64,000 bases of DNA from Archilochus colubris (lineage: Eukaryota > Chordata > Aves > Apodiformes > Trochilidae). Of the stretch, positions 32,001 through 44,000 are shown one piece after another. Location of the stretch: the NCBI GenBank assembly GCA_023079485.1, contig CM041090.1:2895180-2959179 (forward strand), in the 5' to 3' direction. Position 1 is the first letter of the stretch; the number at the start of each line of letters is the position of its first letter. The notes below the pieces were generated by a model. The model had not been told where the DNA came from and searched no databases. It saw only the letters and a program-made list of their open reading frames with translations. Position numbers and translations under genes: made by a program.

Positions 32001-35000
32001 TCAGTTCTGGCATCTATCTTGTCTGTTCCTCCCCAAAGGAGGCTGCAGGTGGGACCTCTTTACTCCTCCTGGATGGTAAAATGTTTTCCTCAGAGCTGAG
32101 CAGTGCCCTTGGCTCTGCACACCAGTCTCTAGCAGTAACTCTAAACATCAAGTGTTATCAGTCCTAGAAGCACACACTGACTGAGAAACTTGCTGTTAAT
32201 TTCAGCAAGTGCAGCTACTTACAAGAGACTGAGCTGAAAGCAAAAGTACAAGACAGGAAATCACCTTTATCCCGGCCCAAACCAGGACAATTACCTTATG
32301 AAGGATAATTTGTTACTTCCCAAAATGAAAAAAAAAAAATGGTCTTTTCCCTGGCAGATTGTTAGCTAAAAATAATTAGTTGTTGTTTCATCATCTGTGA
32401 ATACACTGAGAACTTACACACACTCATGCAAAGAGCAAGAAACTAGGAAGCATACAAGATTAGTAGCATTAGTATAGGGCAGGGATGCACAACAAAGGAT
32501 TCTGCTGGACAAAAATATCAAAAACCAGAGAAGGTCTGGGAGAAATTCAATCGTTTTTTTTTTATCCATTTAAGCCATACATGTGAAGAGATGCACATTC
32601 CTTTAAAGTTTTCCACAAAACTAGAAAAAGCCATGATGTTACCAAGGGCCCTCTCAGCCTTCCCTCTAGAAAAGGTCCCTGTGATTGAGGTGTCTCATGC
32701 AAGGTTACCTTTGGTGGGGGAAATAGTGAATCTTGAAGGAAGGATGCTCGCTCTGACCACCCCTCTGTCTGTACAGCTGGGACCTGACTGGCTCCACCTC
32801 CTCTGGCACCAGACACTTTTGCTGAATGCATCTCCCAGCTTCACTTCCCTCTGTTGTTAATTCCTTGACTCTCTTTTTCCATTCTTGCTCTTGTGGTCTT
32901 TGTTCCAATAATGACAGCTCTAGTTTGCTGCCTGGCAGAACTTGGACTTCTTGGGCAACCTTTTGGTGAGGTTTTCTCCTGGCACACAGTTCCTATGCAC
33001 ATTGTAGTGGCTTTTCCCTTACACACCTCCTCCTAAAAGCTCTCCTTCAGGAAGTGAGAAATGATCCTTGCTTCTCAATCAAGTTTCTAATCTGTACATT
33101 ACAGCTGATCGGGTACATTGCCCCATTTTTCCCTTAGCAAGCCTTCCAATTTAAACAATAAACTCCTGGTCTTTGCACCAAGCCATCTTCCTGTGACACC
33201 AAGTATTTTAATCTGCTTTCTCATTGTGATTCCACTTGAAATTAAGTGCTTCAGCCCTTGCATAATCTTTGACACTATCTAATCTGTGTAATACCTCACT
33301 ATTCTTTATGGAAACACCAGGTATGTTCTATTGTCTGGATTTTTCCTTCCTAACATAGCCCTCCCATACTCAAAGTCTCTTATCAGTTTGTCTACATTTT
33401 CATGCAAAGTATAAAGTTCTTCTGATGTATTTTTCACATAATCTCTACTCCAGTGGGCTTCAGTGCCACTCAGGAGTGTGCTTGGACACAGCCAGTGCTT
33501 GGATTTCTGGCTGAAGGACTGGGACCATTAAATAATTCTAAAAGAGCACCAGCACTATATTCAATTCCTTTAACTCTTCCCTTACCAGCACTATATGCAA
33601 TTCCTTTAACTCTTCCCTTTCTTTCTCCTGAATTTTTGCTGAGGTTTTTATGTTTTTCTCTACTTTTGAGTACTGCTATTAAGAAAGGTATAGAAATGAA
33701 CGGGCAAACACAAAGACTGTTTGCTCTTGAATAACAAAAGAAGGTTGAGGAATGAAGAAATAGAGTTATTCCTTGCTAATGAGAATGGGGTGGTCTAAGA
33801 ATAATGGTTGAAATGCTTGTCTGAAGCTGGCTCAGCCTGGATTCATACTGCTGAGATTTTACCTCCTCTTTTTAGAACAAACAGACCTATAAAATATCCT
33901 GTTCCCTACATATGACTTTAAGCAGCAGTGATTGACTTCTTATTTAGTTTTGGAATCCACTCACCCACCAGCCAAGATTTCTACTCCTCATAGCCGGGTG
34001 AAGAGGATGCTTTTGTTCAGCACTTGGCAGCCCTCTTGTTGTTTTGTGTCTGCTGCTTTTGTACCTCCCACCAAAAGTGTCAGTATTTAGCTGGACAACT
34101 TACAGAAAACATCCTGCCATTACAATTCCTTGTTATAAGCTTGAACTCAAAGCTTTATGGTTATTTTAGGCACTGGTTCACTTTAATTTAATATGCTTTT
34201 AAATTACCCAGCATTTTCTCCAAAATCCATTCTTGTAATTTCATTGGATAACTTCATTTCCTGAGAATTACTGCAGTTTTTTCAAATTCCCTTCGTGACC
34301 TTCAGGTCTTTCATCCTCATAGAGATGGAAATTATCTAGGAGGTTGCTGCAAATTTTGTCATGATGAGTTCCCTGTGGTCCAATGCTTTACACATCAGCT
34401 GTCGTTCTGTCTTGACTCACTGTTTTCTTCTGCTTTGACCTTTTTAGCAGTCTTTGACTTTTTTCCCAGTAGCAGCATCTGTGAATGTGTTTTCTTTTAT
34501 TTCATTTGAGAGTTTCTCCCAATTATTTTAATTGAAGTTGCTCAGAAAATAGATAACATCTCCCAGTTATTTCATCATCCTCCACCAACACTCCTCCATT
34601 TTCACTTCAGATGATCTTTCCAAACTTTTTGGTCATCAGCTTTCACAACACCTTCTGACTTTAGCTGCCTGTTGGGGTTGTTTTTGTTTTGTGAGGTGAC
34701 TTTACTAAGAATTACTGATCTATTTGCCTTCTGTCATTATCTCAACTCATAATCAAGCTCTTCCTGAACATCAGAGGCCACTATCAGGCCTCCACATCAC
34801 TGAATTGATACAAACTGTCCCTGATATGTACTTTACCTTCAGTATTATTTGGCTGAATACCTTTCTGCAAATCTCCATCATCATTCCACAGACCCTTGTT
34901 ATAGAACTGCAAACTAAATCTTTTTTATTCCCAAATCTACCTCATTTTAATGCTGTAACATTTGGGTTTTATTGATGCTTTACTCAGAAGTTCTTTAAAA

Positions 35001-38000
35001 AATCATTACTACTCCATAACCTGACTACCTCAGAGTCTCATTTTAACATATATTTTAAATAATTTATGTCTTCCCCTCTTTTTAGAGGTAGCCAACTCAA
35101 ATCTGCTGATAACATCTGTGAATGCAGTCAGCCCTTAGGATTTGATAGACTTTGAAACAGTATTTTCTTTCCTGTGCAGATTGCTGTGATCTGGTATTCA
35201 CTGCAGTCTCACTGTGTTATCCCAACTGTCTAATAAGACCTGTTTCTATTATAATCATACATTGGTTTGGGAATTTATTACTCAATATAGCCTGAAATTT
35301 CTGAAATTCCTTCTTTTCTTCTGCTTCTCTTCCTAAACTATGATACAGGAAGCCAATCCCAGTGCTTATTCACCCTTAATATTCTGTCACTGATGACAGA
35401 ACCACAGTGCACTCTCCTTCCTTTTTATAAGCTTCATGTATTTTGACAAGTTTTCCACAACTTCTCCCCCAGTCAAGGAATCCAGACAGCCATCTGTCCT
35501 GAGGCCATAACAACCTTTGCCCATTTTCTGTATCTCTGGTTGGTTTTCCTATTGCTGCTGGACATGATGGAAATATTCTTTGAAGATGTAAAATCCCTAA
35601 ACACATGAAATTGGTGTTGGTCAGGCATGGTATCTGCAAGGAATTGGGGACAGTTTTCTTTCATATAGATTGTAGTCAAAGCCATGCAGTTTGTTATACT
35701 GGTCCATGTCAGATATTGGCGTTTTTTAAGGAAAATGCCTTCTCCCACAAAGCAAGCTGGTTTTGCAGAATTGTGTATTGCCCTGTTAGCCTGAGACATT
35801 CCCTAATATTAACCCTTGGATACTTCTCCATCATGAAAAGTATTCTTTTAAAAGCAAGTGAGAAAACCTAAAAAGATTCTTCTTTTCTTTTCAACCAAAA
35901 GTGGAACTCTTCTGATTGGTGATTAACTGAATTTTTTTATTGTGGTATTGGATGCTGAGTATCTCGTGTTATTTCATCAGCAAATTCGCAGACGACACTA
36001 AGCTGGGGGGAAGTGTCGATCAGCTGGAAGGCAGGAGGGCTCTGCAGAGGGACCTGGACAGACTGGAGAGTTGGGCTGATTCCAATGGGATGAGGTTTAA
36101 CACAGCCAAGTGCCGGGTCCTGCACTTTGGCCACAACAACCCCATGGGGAGCTCCAGGCTGGGCACAGAGTGGCTGAGAGCAGCCAGGCAGAAAGGGACC
36201 TGGGAGTCTGGATTGACAGGAAGCTGAACATGAGCCAACAGTGTGCCCAGGTGGCCAAGAAGGCCAATGGCATCCTGGCCTGGATCAGGAACAGTGTAGC
36301 CAGCAGGTCCAAGTGATTCTGCCCCTATACTCAGCACTGGTGAGGCCACACCTCGAGTCCTGTGTCCAATTCTGGGCCCCCCAGTTCAGGAAGGATATCG
36401 AGGTCCTGGAGCAGGTCCAAAGGAGGGCAACCAGGCTGGTGAAGGGACTCGAGCACAGACCCTATGAGGAGAGGCTGAGGGAGCTGGGGGTGCTCAGCGT
36501 GGAGAAGAGGAGGCTCAGGGGAGACCTCATCACTCTCTACAACTCCCTGAAAGGAGGTTGGAGCCAGGGGGGGTTGGGCTCTTTTCCCAGGCAACTCTCA
36601 GCAAGACAAGAGGGCAGGGTCTCAAGTTGTGCCAGGGGAGGTTTAGGTTGGATATTAGAAAGAATTTCTTTCTGGAGAGAGTGATCAGGCATTGGAATGG
36701 GCTGCCCAGGGAAGTAGTGGATTCTCCCTGTCTGGAGCTATTTCAAAAGAGACTGGATGTGGCACTCAGTGCCATGGTCTAGCAACCGCAACGGTGGTTC
36801 AAGGGTTGGACTTGATGATCTGTGAGGTCCCTTCCAACCCAGCCAATTCTATGATTCTATGATTTAATGTACCTGACAAACTGAACTTCCTCAGCATATT
36901 TACCTCCAATATTCACCTTCCTGGTTTATCCTCTCCATATTTTGTTTTTTGTTTTCATTCTGAGATGACTGGAGGCTTTATGGGTTGATGAAATTCGTGG
37001 AGAAAGTGCACTTTGTTATCTATGGTATTTTTGCTCTGATGCCATCTACAGGGGATGGCTTCAGCAGAATGTGGATTTCTTTCAGGGTTTGGTTCTCATT
37101 ACAACAAATACATGTATCCCAAATTTTAAGGTCTACCTCTGTCATTTTTTTTTTTCAGCAGGAAGAAATGTTACCATACCACCTGCTCACTGTAAGAATC
37201 ATAAAGTTGAGAAATGCTCATCAATCAGACTTTTGTAAGTACCAGATTTTCTTACTGACACTATAGAGTTCTAAAATTACCTGATTAACCCCTGTTTGTA
37301 TTACCCACAGCAGAAATTCAAAATACAGAAATCATACCAGCTAAGAAATGGCAAACAGAGCCAATTTCTGCCACAAGATATCTAATTACAGTTTCAGTGG
37401 GATTTTGCTGTTGAACTGCACTACACAGTGCATTACAGCTTACATGCAAAATATTCTAAAAATGTGCAGAATTTGGCCAGTCCTTACCCCATGTTCCAGG
37501 TTCCCAAAGGGACGTGTTACATCACTCCTTCTGTCTTCTCACTTTTTTCTTGCTTGAGGACCGAGCAAAGTGAAGGCTCATTTCCAATTGCTCTTTGCAC
37601 AGACTGAGGGTCAATATTTAGCTCTGCTCTTCCAAAATGTGGTGGTGACAGTGGTTAATAAAGCTGTCAGAGAAAAGGGCTACACCTCACATGTCAAGGT
37701 TTCTCAGGTTGTTTTGATACACTGAAATTAGAAACTCAGACAATATCATAGAATCATAGAATTGACTGGGTTGGAAGGGACCTCAGAGATCATCAAGTCC
37801 AACCCTTGATCCACTCCCGCTGCAGTTCCCAGCCCATGGCACTGAGTGCCACATCCAGTCTCTTTTGAAATATCTCCAGACACGGAGAATCCACTACTTC
37901 CCTGGGCAGCCCATTCCAATGCCTGATCACCCTCTCCAGAAAGAAATTCTTTCTCATCTCCAACCTAAACCTCCCCTGGCACAACTTGAGACCCTGCCCT

Positions 38001-41000
38001 CTTGTCTTGCTGAGAGTTGCCTGGGAAAAGAGCCCAACCCCCCCCTGGCTCCAACCTCCTTTCAGGGAGTTGTAGAGAGTGATGAGGTCTCCCCTGAGCC
38101 TCCTCTTCTTCAGCCTGAACAGCCCCAGCTCCCTCAGCCTCTCCTCATAGGGTCTGTGCTCGAGTCCCTTCACCAGCCTGGTTGCCCTCCTTTGGACCTG
38201 CTCCAGGACCTCGTTATCCTTCCTGAACTGAGGGGCAGTTTATCTGACATAACTTTTCCAAAGAAATAAGATGAGGCACCTCATGCTGCCACTAAACCAG
38301 TTGCTCTCCTCCAGATTATTTGGCCTGGAAGCCGTAACAGGGTTTTTTTTCAGAAAATTAATTTGGACCAGGCTCTCCACCAGTGAACTGTTGCACATCA
38401 CCAGATAAGATTTGAGAAAGGCTGAGGACATGACAGAATCCCTTCTTGTTTTCTTCAAATGAACACTACTTGCCTTTCACTGGATAATTCATATACTTCA
38501 TATTCATGCTACTGGATAATTCATATAATTCATAACAACATTTTCACCCCAAACACTACCATTTTGTTTTATCTTCTTCTCCTGAAGGAATATTCTACAA
38601 AGCCATTTTCTTACCACTTCCTTGTGTACTACTCACTTTGGTGTTTCCAGAAGATGTATGTCACTAGTATTGATTTTCTAGCCAAAACTGAGTTGTGTGT
38701 TCAGTTCACACATTCTGTAATACTGGGTTGAGAAGAACAAAAGACATTTCATATGATAACAAAGAAGGTCTCATTAATTTCTGCTCCTTTTTATGGCTGT
38801 GAAACATCATGCATATGTGCAAGACTTCACCTTCATTCCTTTGAAATGCCAATTTAATTTCTTTTAGTATCACCTTTCATCTTGAATAGAAATTGAATGA
38901 CAAGATAAGGGCTATGATTCACCAACTTATGCAAAGTGATTGCACAAAGTAAAATGATGCTGCATTCTCAGAAAACAGTGGTGATGTTACAGTCTTTTCC
39001 TGCAGCCTGAGGGATTTCAGAAGTCTTGCATAACGAAAAAGACATCCAGAAAAATCCCTTTATTACCAAAATCTGCATCCCTGGAGTAGGGATCAAGTGT
39101 GTGGGCTCAGCTTTTAGCGCTGCCAACAGAGTTGTATGAGTTTAGGCATGTTGTCTGAGCACTCTGTGCCTCTATTGCCCTAGCTATAAAACATGGAAAA
39201 CACAAATCTTCTCCCAGATTTTCTCTCTCTCTTCTCTATTTAGATGAAATGCTCCTTTTAAAAGGGGCTATCTCTTATTTTATGTAGACAGAGCCTAATT
39301 TAAGATGCTAGTCCTAGAAATGGTGAGAATGGTATCTTCAGATTCTTAATTATCAGTAAACAAGATCTGGGCACCAGCAAGTGAAGAGAGGGATGTCTTT
39401 CCTTTCTGTCAGTAACTCCCCAGATCCTCTGACTTTTGGCCTGTTTCTTAAGGATGTCATAACTTAATGGAGCCCTGAAACCCAGCATGCTATTAAACAA
39501 GGAAGATTAACAAATACTAAAGAGCTCTTTGTTGATGGAGCAGCAACCTGCCTGTGCTCTCAAAGAAGCTGAAATCTCCCAGGAAAAATGATGTGATACC
39601 ATCTGATTTAAATACCTCACTACACTGCAAAAGGCATTTCTAAGTGGTTGATTTTGCACTGCTACTGTTGTTCTTCTAGCTTAATGGTTTGGTTTTTAAA
39701 TATTTGAATGTATTTGAAGTATCAGCAAACTTAAATAGCTATATATGTGTGCTGATGAGAATTAGAAAATTATGTTTGCCTAGTTTTGTCTCAGCAATAT
39801 GATCTTTCCCTCTGTTACAGTTGCCATCTGTCTGCAAGATATCAGTGGAAGGCCAAACATCTTTGTGATAGCATTTTTTATAGAATCATAGAGTAGGCTG
39901 GGTTGGAAGGGACCTCAGAGATCATCGAGTCCAACCCTTGATCAACTACCGCCACAGTCACTAGACTATGGCACTGAGTGCCATATCGAGTCGCTTTTTA
40001 AATGTCTCCAGGGACGAAGAGTCCACCACCTCCCCAGGCAGCCCGTTCCAATGTCTGATCACCCTCTCCATGAAGAAATTCTTTCTAATATCCAATCTGA
40101 ACTTCCCCCGGCACAATTTAAGACCCTGCCCTCTTGTCTTACTGAGAGTTGCCTGGGAAAAGAGACCAACCCCCCCCTGGCTCCAACCTCCTTTCAGGGA
40201 GTTGTAGAGAGTGATGAGGTCTCCCCTGAGCCTCCTCTTCTCCAGGCTGAACACCCCCAGCTCCCTCAGCCTCTCCTCATAGGATCTGTGCTTGAGTCCC
40301 TTCACCAGCCTGGTTGCCCTCCTTTGGACCTGTTCGAGGACCTCAGCCTCACTGGGACTGAGAGTCTGCAAAGCTCTGTCTGACCTGCAGAGGTGAATTT
40401 GAGCTTTGTGTCCCAGTAGCAAAGAACTTAGAATGAGTTTCAGGCTTGCAGGTGATTTCCTTTCAGAGGCAGAATCTTCTTTGCTGAGTCTTGTCCTGCC
40501 TGTTTAAGAGGCTGTGGGATCCATGGGATGCAGCTGTCAGAGGTCAGGGAGCACAAGGTTGAAATCTTAGGGCTGAAATGTGGATGAATATCAGGTATGT
40601 TGTCTAACCACAGAAAGCAAGTTCATGGGGAAGCTGTGGAAGGAAACTTGATGCTCTTAGCTGGGATGTCAGAAAACCCACACCACTCCCTTCACCCTTC
40701 TTTTTGTTTTCAGACCTTAATTTTGGTTTTCATCTTTGGGTTAAGAAAGACATCGCTTATTTATAAAAGGTGAACTTGAGACCTTTCTCCATAGAATTAC
40801 TTATACAATTACTTTGTGGAAGCTCTTCTTTTATCTGTTCAGAAGAAATGTGTCAGTTCTTGGAGCCCTGGCAAATCAGAGTGGTTCTACAGATAGCAGG
40901 GGTGATTTTTCTATGCAAAACACTTCCAAGCAGATTAGTGGGAATAGACCTAGTGCAGGTGATCCTTATAGTCCTGCCTCAAAAATACAAGTGATGCCAT

Positions 41001-44000
41001 TTGCAAAGAAGGTGGAGGCAACCTAACATGGAAAAGCTTTCTTTGCATCATCATTGAGTCTGTGCTCCAGGGAGAGAATTTTACTTTACCATTCAACCTA
41101 AATGGATGGATGGGGTTGAGGGCTCATTCCCACAAGACTACTAGGTCTTGGAAAAGAACATCTCTGTTTAAGTACAGTAGATTTGTGAACCTTTATTATT
41201 TAAGCAAGCTACAGAAAGTAATATTAGACCTACAGATGAGCCTTGCATCTGGATATGTGAAAGGAGTTCAGGTCAAATCAGGTCTCAGCTAAACAAAAGT
41301 GTTAACTTCTTTGCATCATACTATGCTAGTGCAGGAAAATGTTCCCAGAAACCACATCAGATGACTGAGAAATGGTAGAGTCTCTCCTCCTTTTAGGTGA
41401 ACTGGAGTAAACTTAGGTGCAAGGGGAACCTGTCTGTGCAGGTAGAGAGGAATTCATTAGAAGAAAATTATTCCTTCTTTTTGGCATTATAAATGCAGCA
41501 ACAGGACAGATGGGATTTATAGCTTACATTCCATTCAGTGATCTTATGAGGCAAGCTTTTCTTGTATGTTTTGATTTTCAGTGTTGTAATCTTCTTGTGT
41601 CTGATGGAGATAAATTATTTTAGCATGTGATGGTTCAGTTGAAGAACAGGTCACGGGACTCAGCTCTCACAGAGCAGAAGGCAGCTGGCTGGAATTCTGA
41701 ACTTCTCAGTCCAATCCTGGATTTTTAGGTCATCTATGAGAAATATTCCCCCCACACACAAATGCAATTGAATCCAAATAACTTAAAAATCAGCCAAGGA
41801 TACCAAGGGGATTTAGTGATGGCTTCCAGAGAGTTCATATGCCTCAACTTCCATATGTGGTGGTATCATCTCATCAGGGAATGAAGTTGAGACATGTGCA
41901 CTGAGGTTAGGGCCTAGCATGGCATGAAACTGCTAATGATGCCCAGCAATTGCATTAAAATTAGAGCACGAAGAAAATGCAAATATATATATATTTTTTT
42001 TTTACATATATTATTAGCTCACAGGTAGCAATGAAGAAAATAAATTATTTTCAGTAGTTCTCTTGTACACTTTTTTTTTCAGGAATAGGAAGGGACAAAA
42101 AAGAGCAGATTAGTCTTTTCAAATGCTCTTATATAATGAGGATATCATAGTCTTTATACTATTCACCAAGCATCCAACTATCCTGTTACTTTTCCCTTCC
42201 TTTCCCTTCCTTTCCCTTCCTTTCCCTTCCTTTCCCTTCCTTTCCCTCTCTTTCCCTCCCTTTCCCTCTCTTTCCCTCTCTTTCCCTCCCTTTCCCTCTC
42301 TTTCCCTCTCTTTCCCTCTCTTTCCCTCTCTTTCCCTCTCTTTCCCTCTCTTTCCCTCTCTTTCCCTCTCTTTCCCTCTCTTTCCCTCTCTTTCCCTCTC
42401 TTTCCCTCTCTTTCCCTCTCTTTCTCTTATCGTTTTCTCTATCATCTTTCTCTTTCTTTCTCTTTCTTTTTCTTTCTTTTTCTTTCTTTTTCTTTCTTTT
42501 CCTTTCTTTTCCTTTCTTTTCCTTTCTTTTCCTTTCTTTTCCTTTCTTTTTCCTTCTTTTTCTCTTTTTTTTTTTTTCCTGTTCTGTTTTTTGTTTTTTT
42601 GTTTTAATGGGACTTTCTATATTTTGGGTTGTCTCCACTTCTGGGCACCACTGAGAAAGCCTGACTTTGACTTTATTTCCCTCTCCCCTCCCCAAATCAC
42701 TTATTTCCATACATTGAATAGCTGGTGCTGCACCTTCTCTGCTCTGGGCTAAGGAGCCCAAGCTCTCTCAGCCTTTCTCCATCTTCTTTGTGGACTTTTG
42801 CTAGGCTCACTCCAGTATTTTCTTACCTCTCATACTGAGAAACCCACAAATGTGGGTTTTGCTGAGCATCACCCTTCACCTGCTACCAACACTCCTCCCA
42901 ATGTAGCCCAGGAGGTTGTTTGCCTTGTTTGCCATAAGAACCTATTGCTGGCTCATGTTCAACCTGTTGTCGCCCAAAATGCCCATTCTGCTTCCCAGGC
43001 TGTCAGCCTCCAGCCTGTTTTGATGCATGGGGTTTATTCCTCCTCGTCTGCAGAACTTTGCATTTCCCCTTCTGAATTTCATGAAGGTCCCAGCTGATCC
43101 CTGGGGGGTAGGACTGGAGACTGCCCTAGAGCTGGGCTTTGTGCTGCCAACACAAGTCTTTGAACCTGGTAGTTCAGACAGTTCTTAATGCACCTCACTG
43201 TCCATTTAGCCCTCCTGTACTTTTTGGTTCTTTAGCAAATGTGTTGCTAAAGAAAACATCCCAGCAAATCAGTAAATTCCAGATCAAACAGTAAAAAAAC
43301 CCCACATTCTGAAATGCTGCTGCTGTTTATCCATGTGTGGCTCACAGCTTTAGCACTGCCAGCTTTCTCAGCTACACCATGAGCCTTGTTTTATACATCT
43401 GTGGGGTTGAAAGCTGGGATTTAAAAAAGGGTGAGCATCTCGGTTTTCATTATGAAGAAATGAAAATCAAATTGGCCTTTGCAGCTACAAGAAAAATATA
43501 GAGATGTGTCCTCCTATGATGGCCAGAAACCAAAAAGGACAGATATTATTTCCCAGCTCAGTTTAACATTGCTGAAGTTCCCATTTCAGCCACTTTGGTG
43601 GTTATGGCACACTCAAGATTTGCAGTGATAAGTGAGTTGAGATGAGGGATGGTCTGGATGGCCTTGAGGTGCATTTGGGTCTTGGCTTTTGTATAGGATT
43701 CCTGTGTGTTCTTGAGAAACTGTAGCTCAGAGGCAGAAATACCACTGACCAGATGAGGATATCCCAGCCTGTCAGGCTGTCAGAGAGCACAGTGAGGGGA
43801 GATGTTTGTTATCAGACTGATCAGTAATCACAGCCCTTGCAAATTGAATCTTACACTGGTAATTGCCAAAGTCAACAGATTATCCTGTCACCTTGATTAT
43901 GTAAAAATTTGGGATGCTGAAATGTTGCCTGTGGAAATAATTTCAAAGGCAGAAAGCTAACCTACATCCTTTGGGAGGGAAAGCTCCCAACAGTGTCAAG

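Larger units (their letters stand above)
29447..37161 (+). other. Copy B intron 2 (7.7 kb)
   Basis: It holds the solo LTR, a 36-bp duplication and a CR1 copy. Between 32.3 and 35.9 kb the sequence is AT-rich with short decayed minus-strand frames; it may be an old unrecognised repeat. Confidence 0.6.

Noticed and set aside
35376..35799. Minus-strand frames that could be an old retroelement
   Set aside because: No recognisable motif and many stops around them; left as unassigned intron.
42119..42761. Long frames on both strands (209, 191 and 108 codons) over the pyrimidine tract
   Set aside because: They exist only because a decamer repeat lacks stop codons; the peptides are Arg/Glu/Lys or Phe/Leu/Ser repeats.
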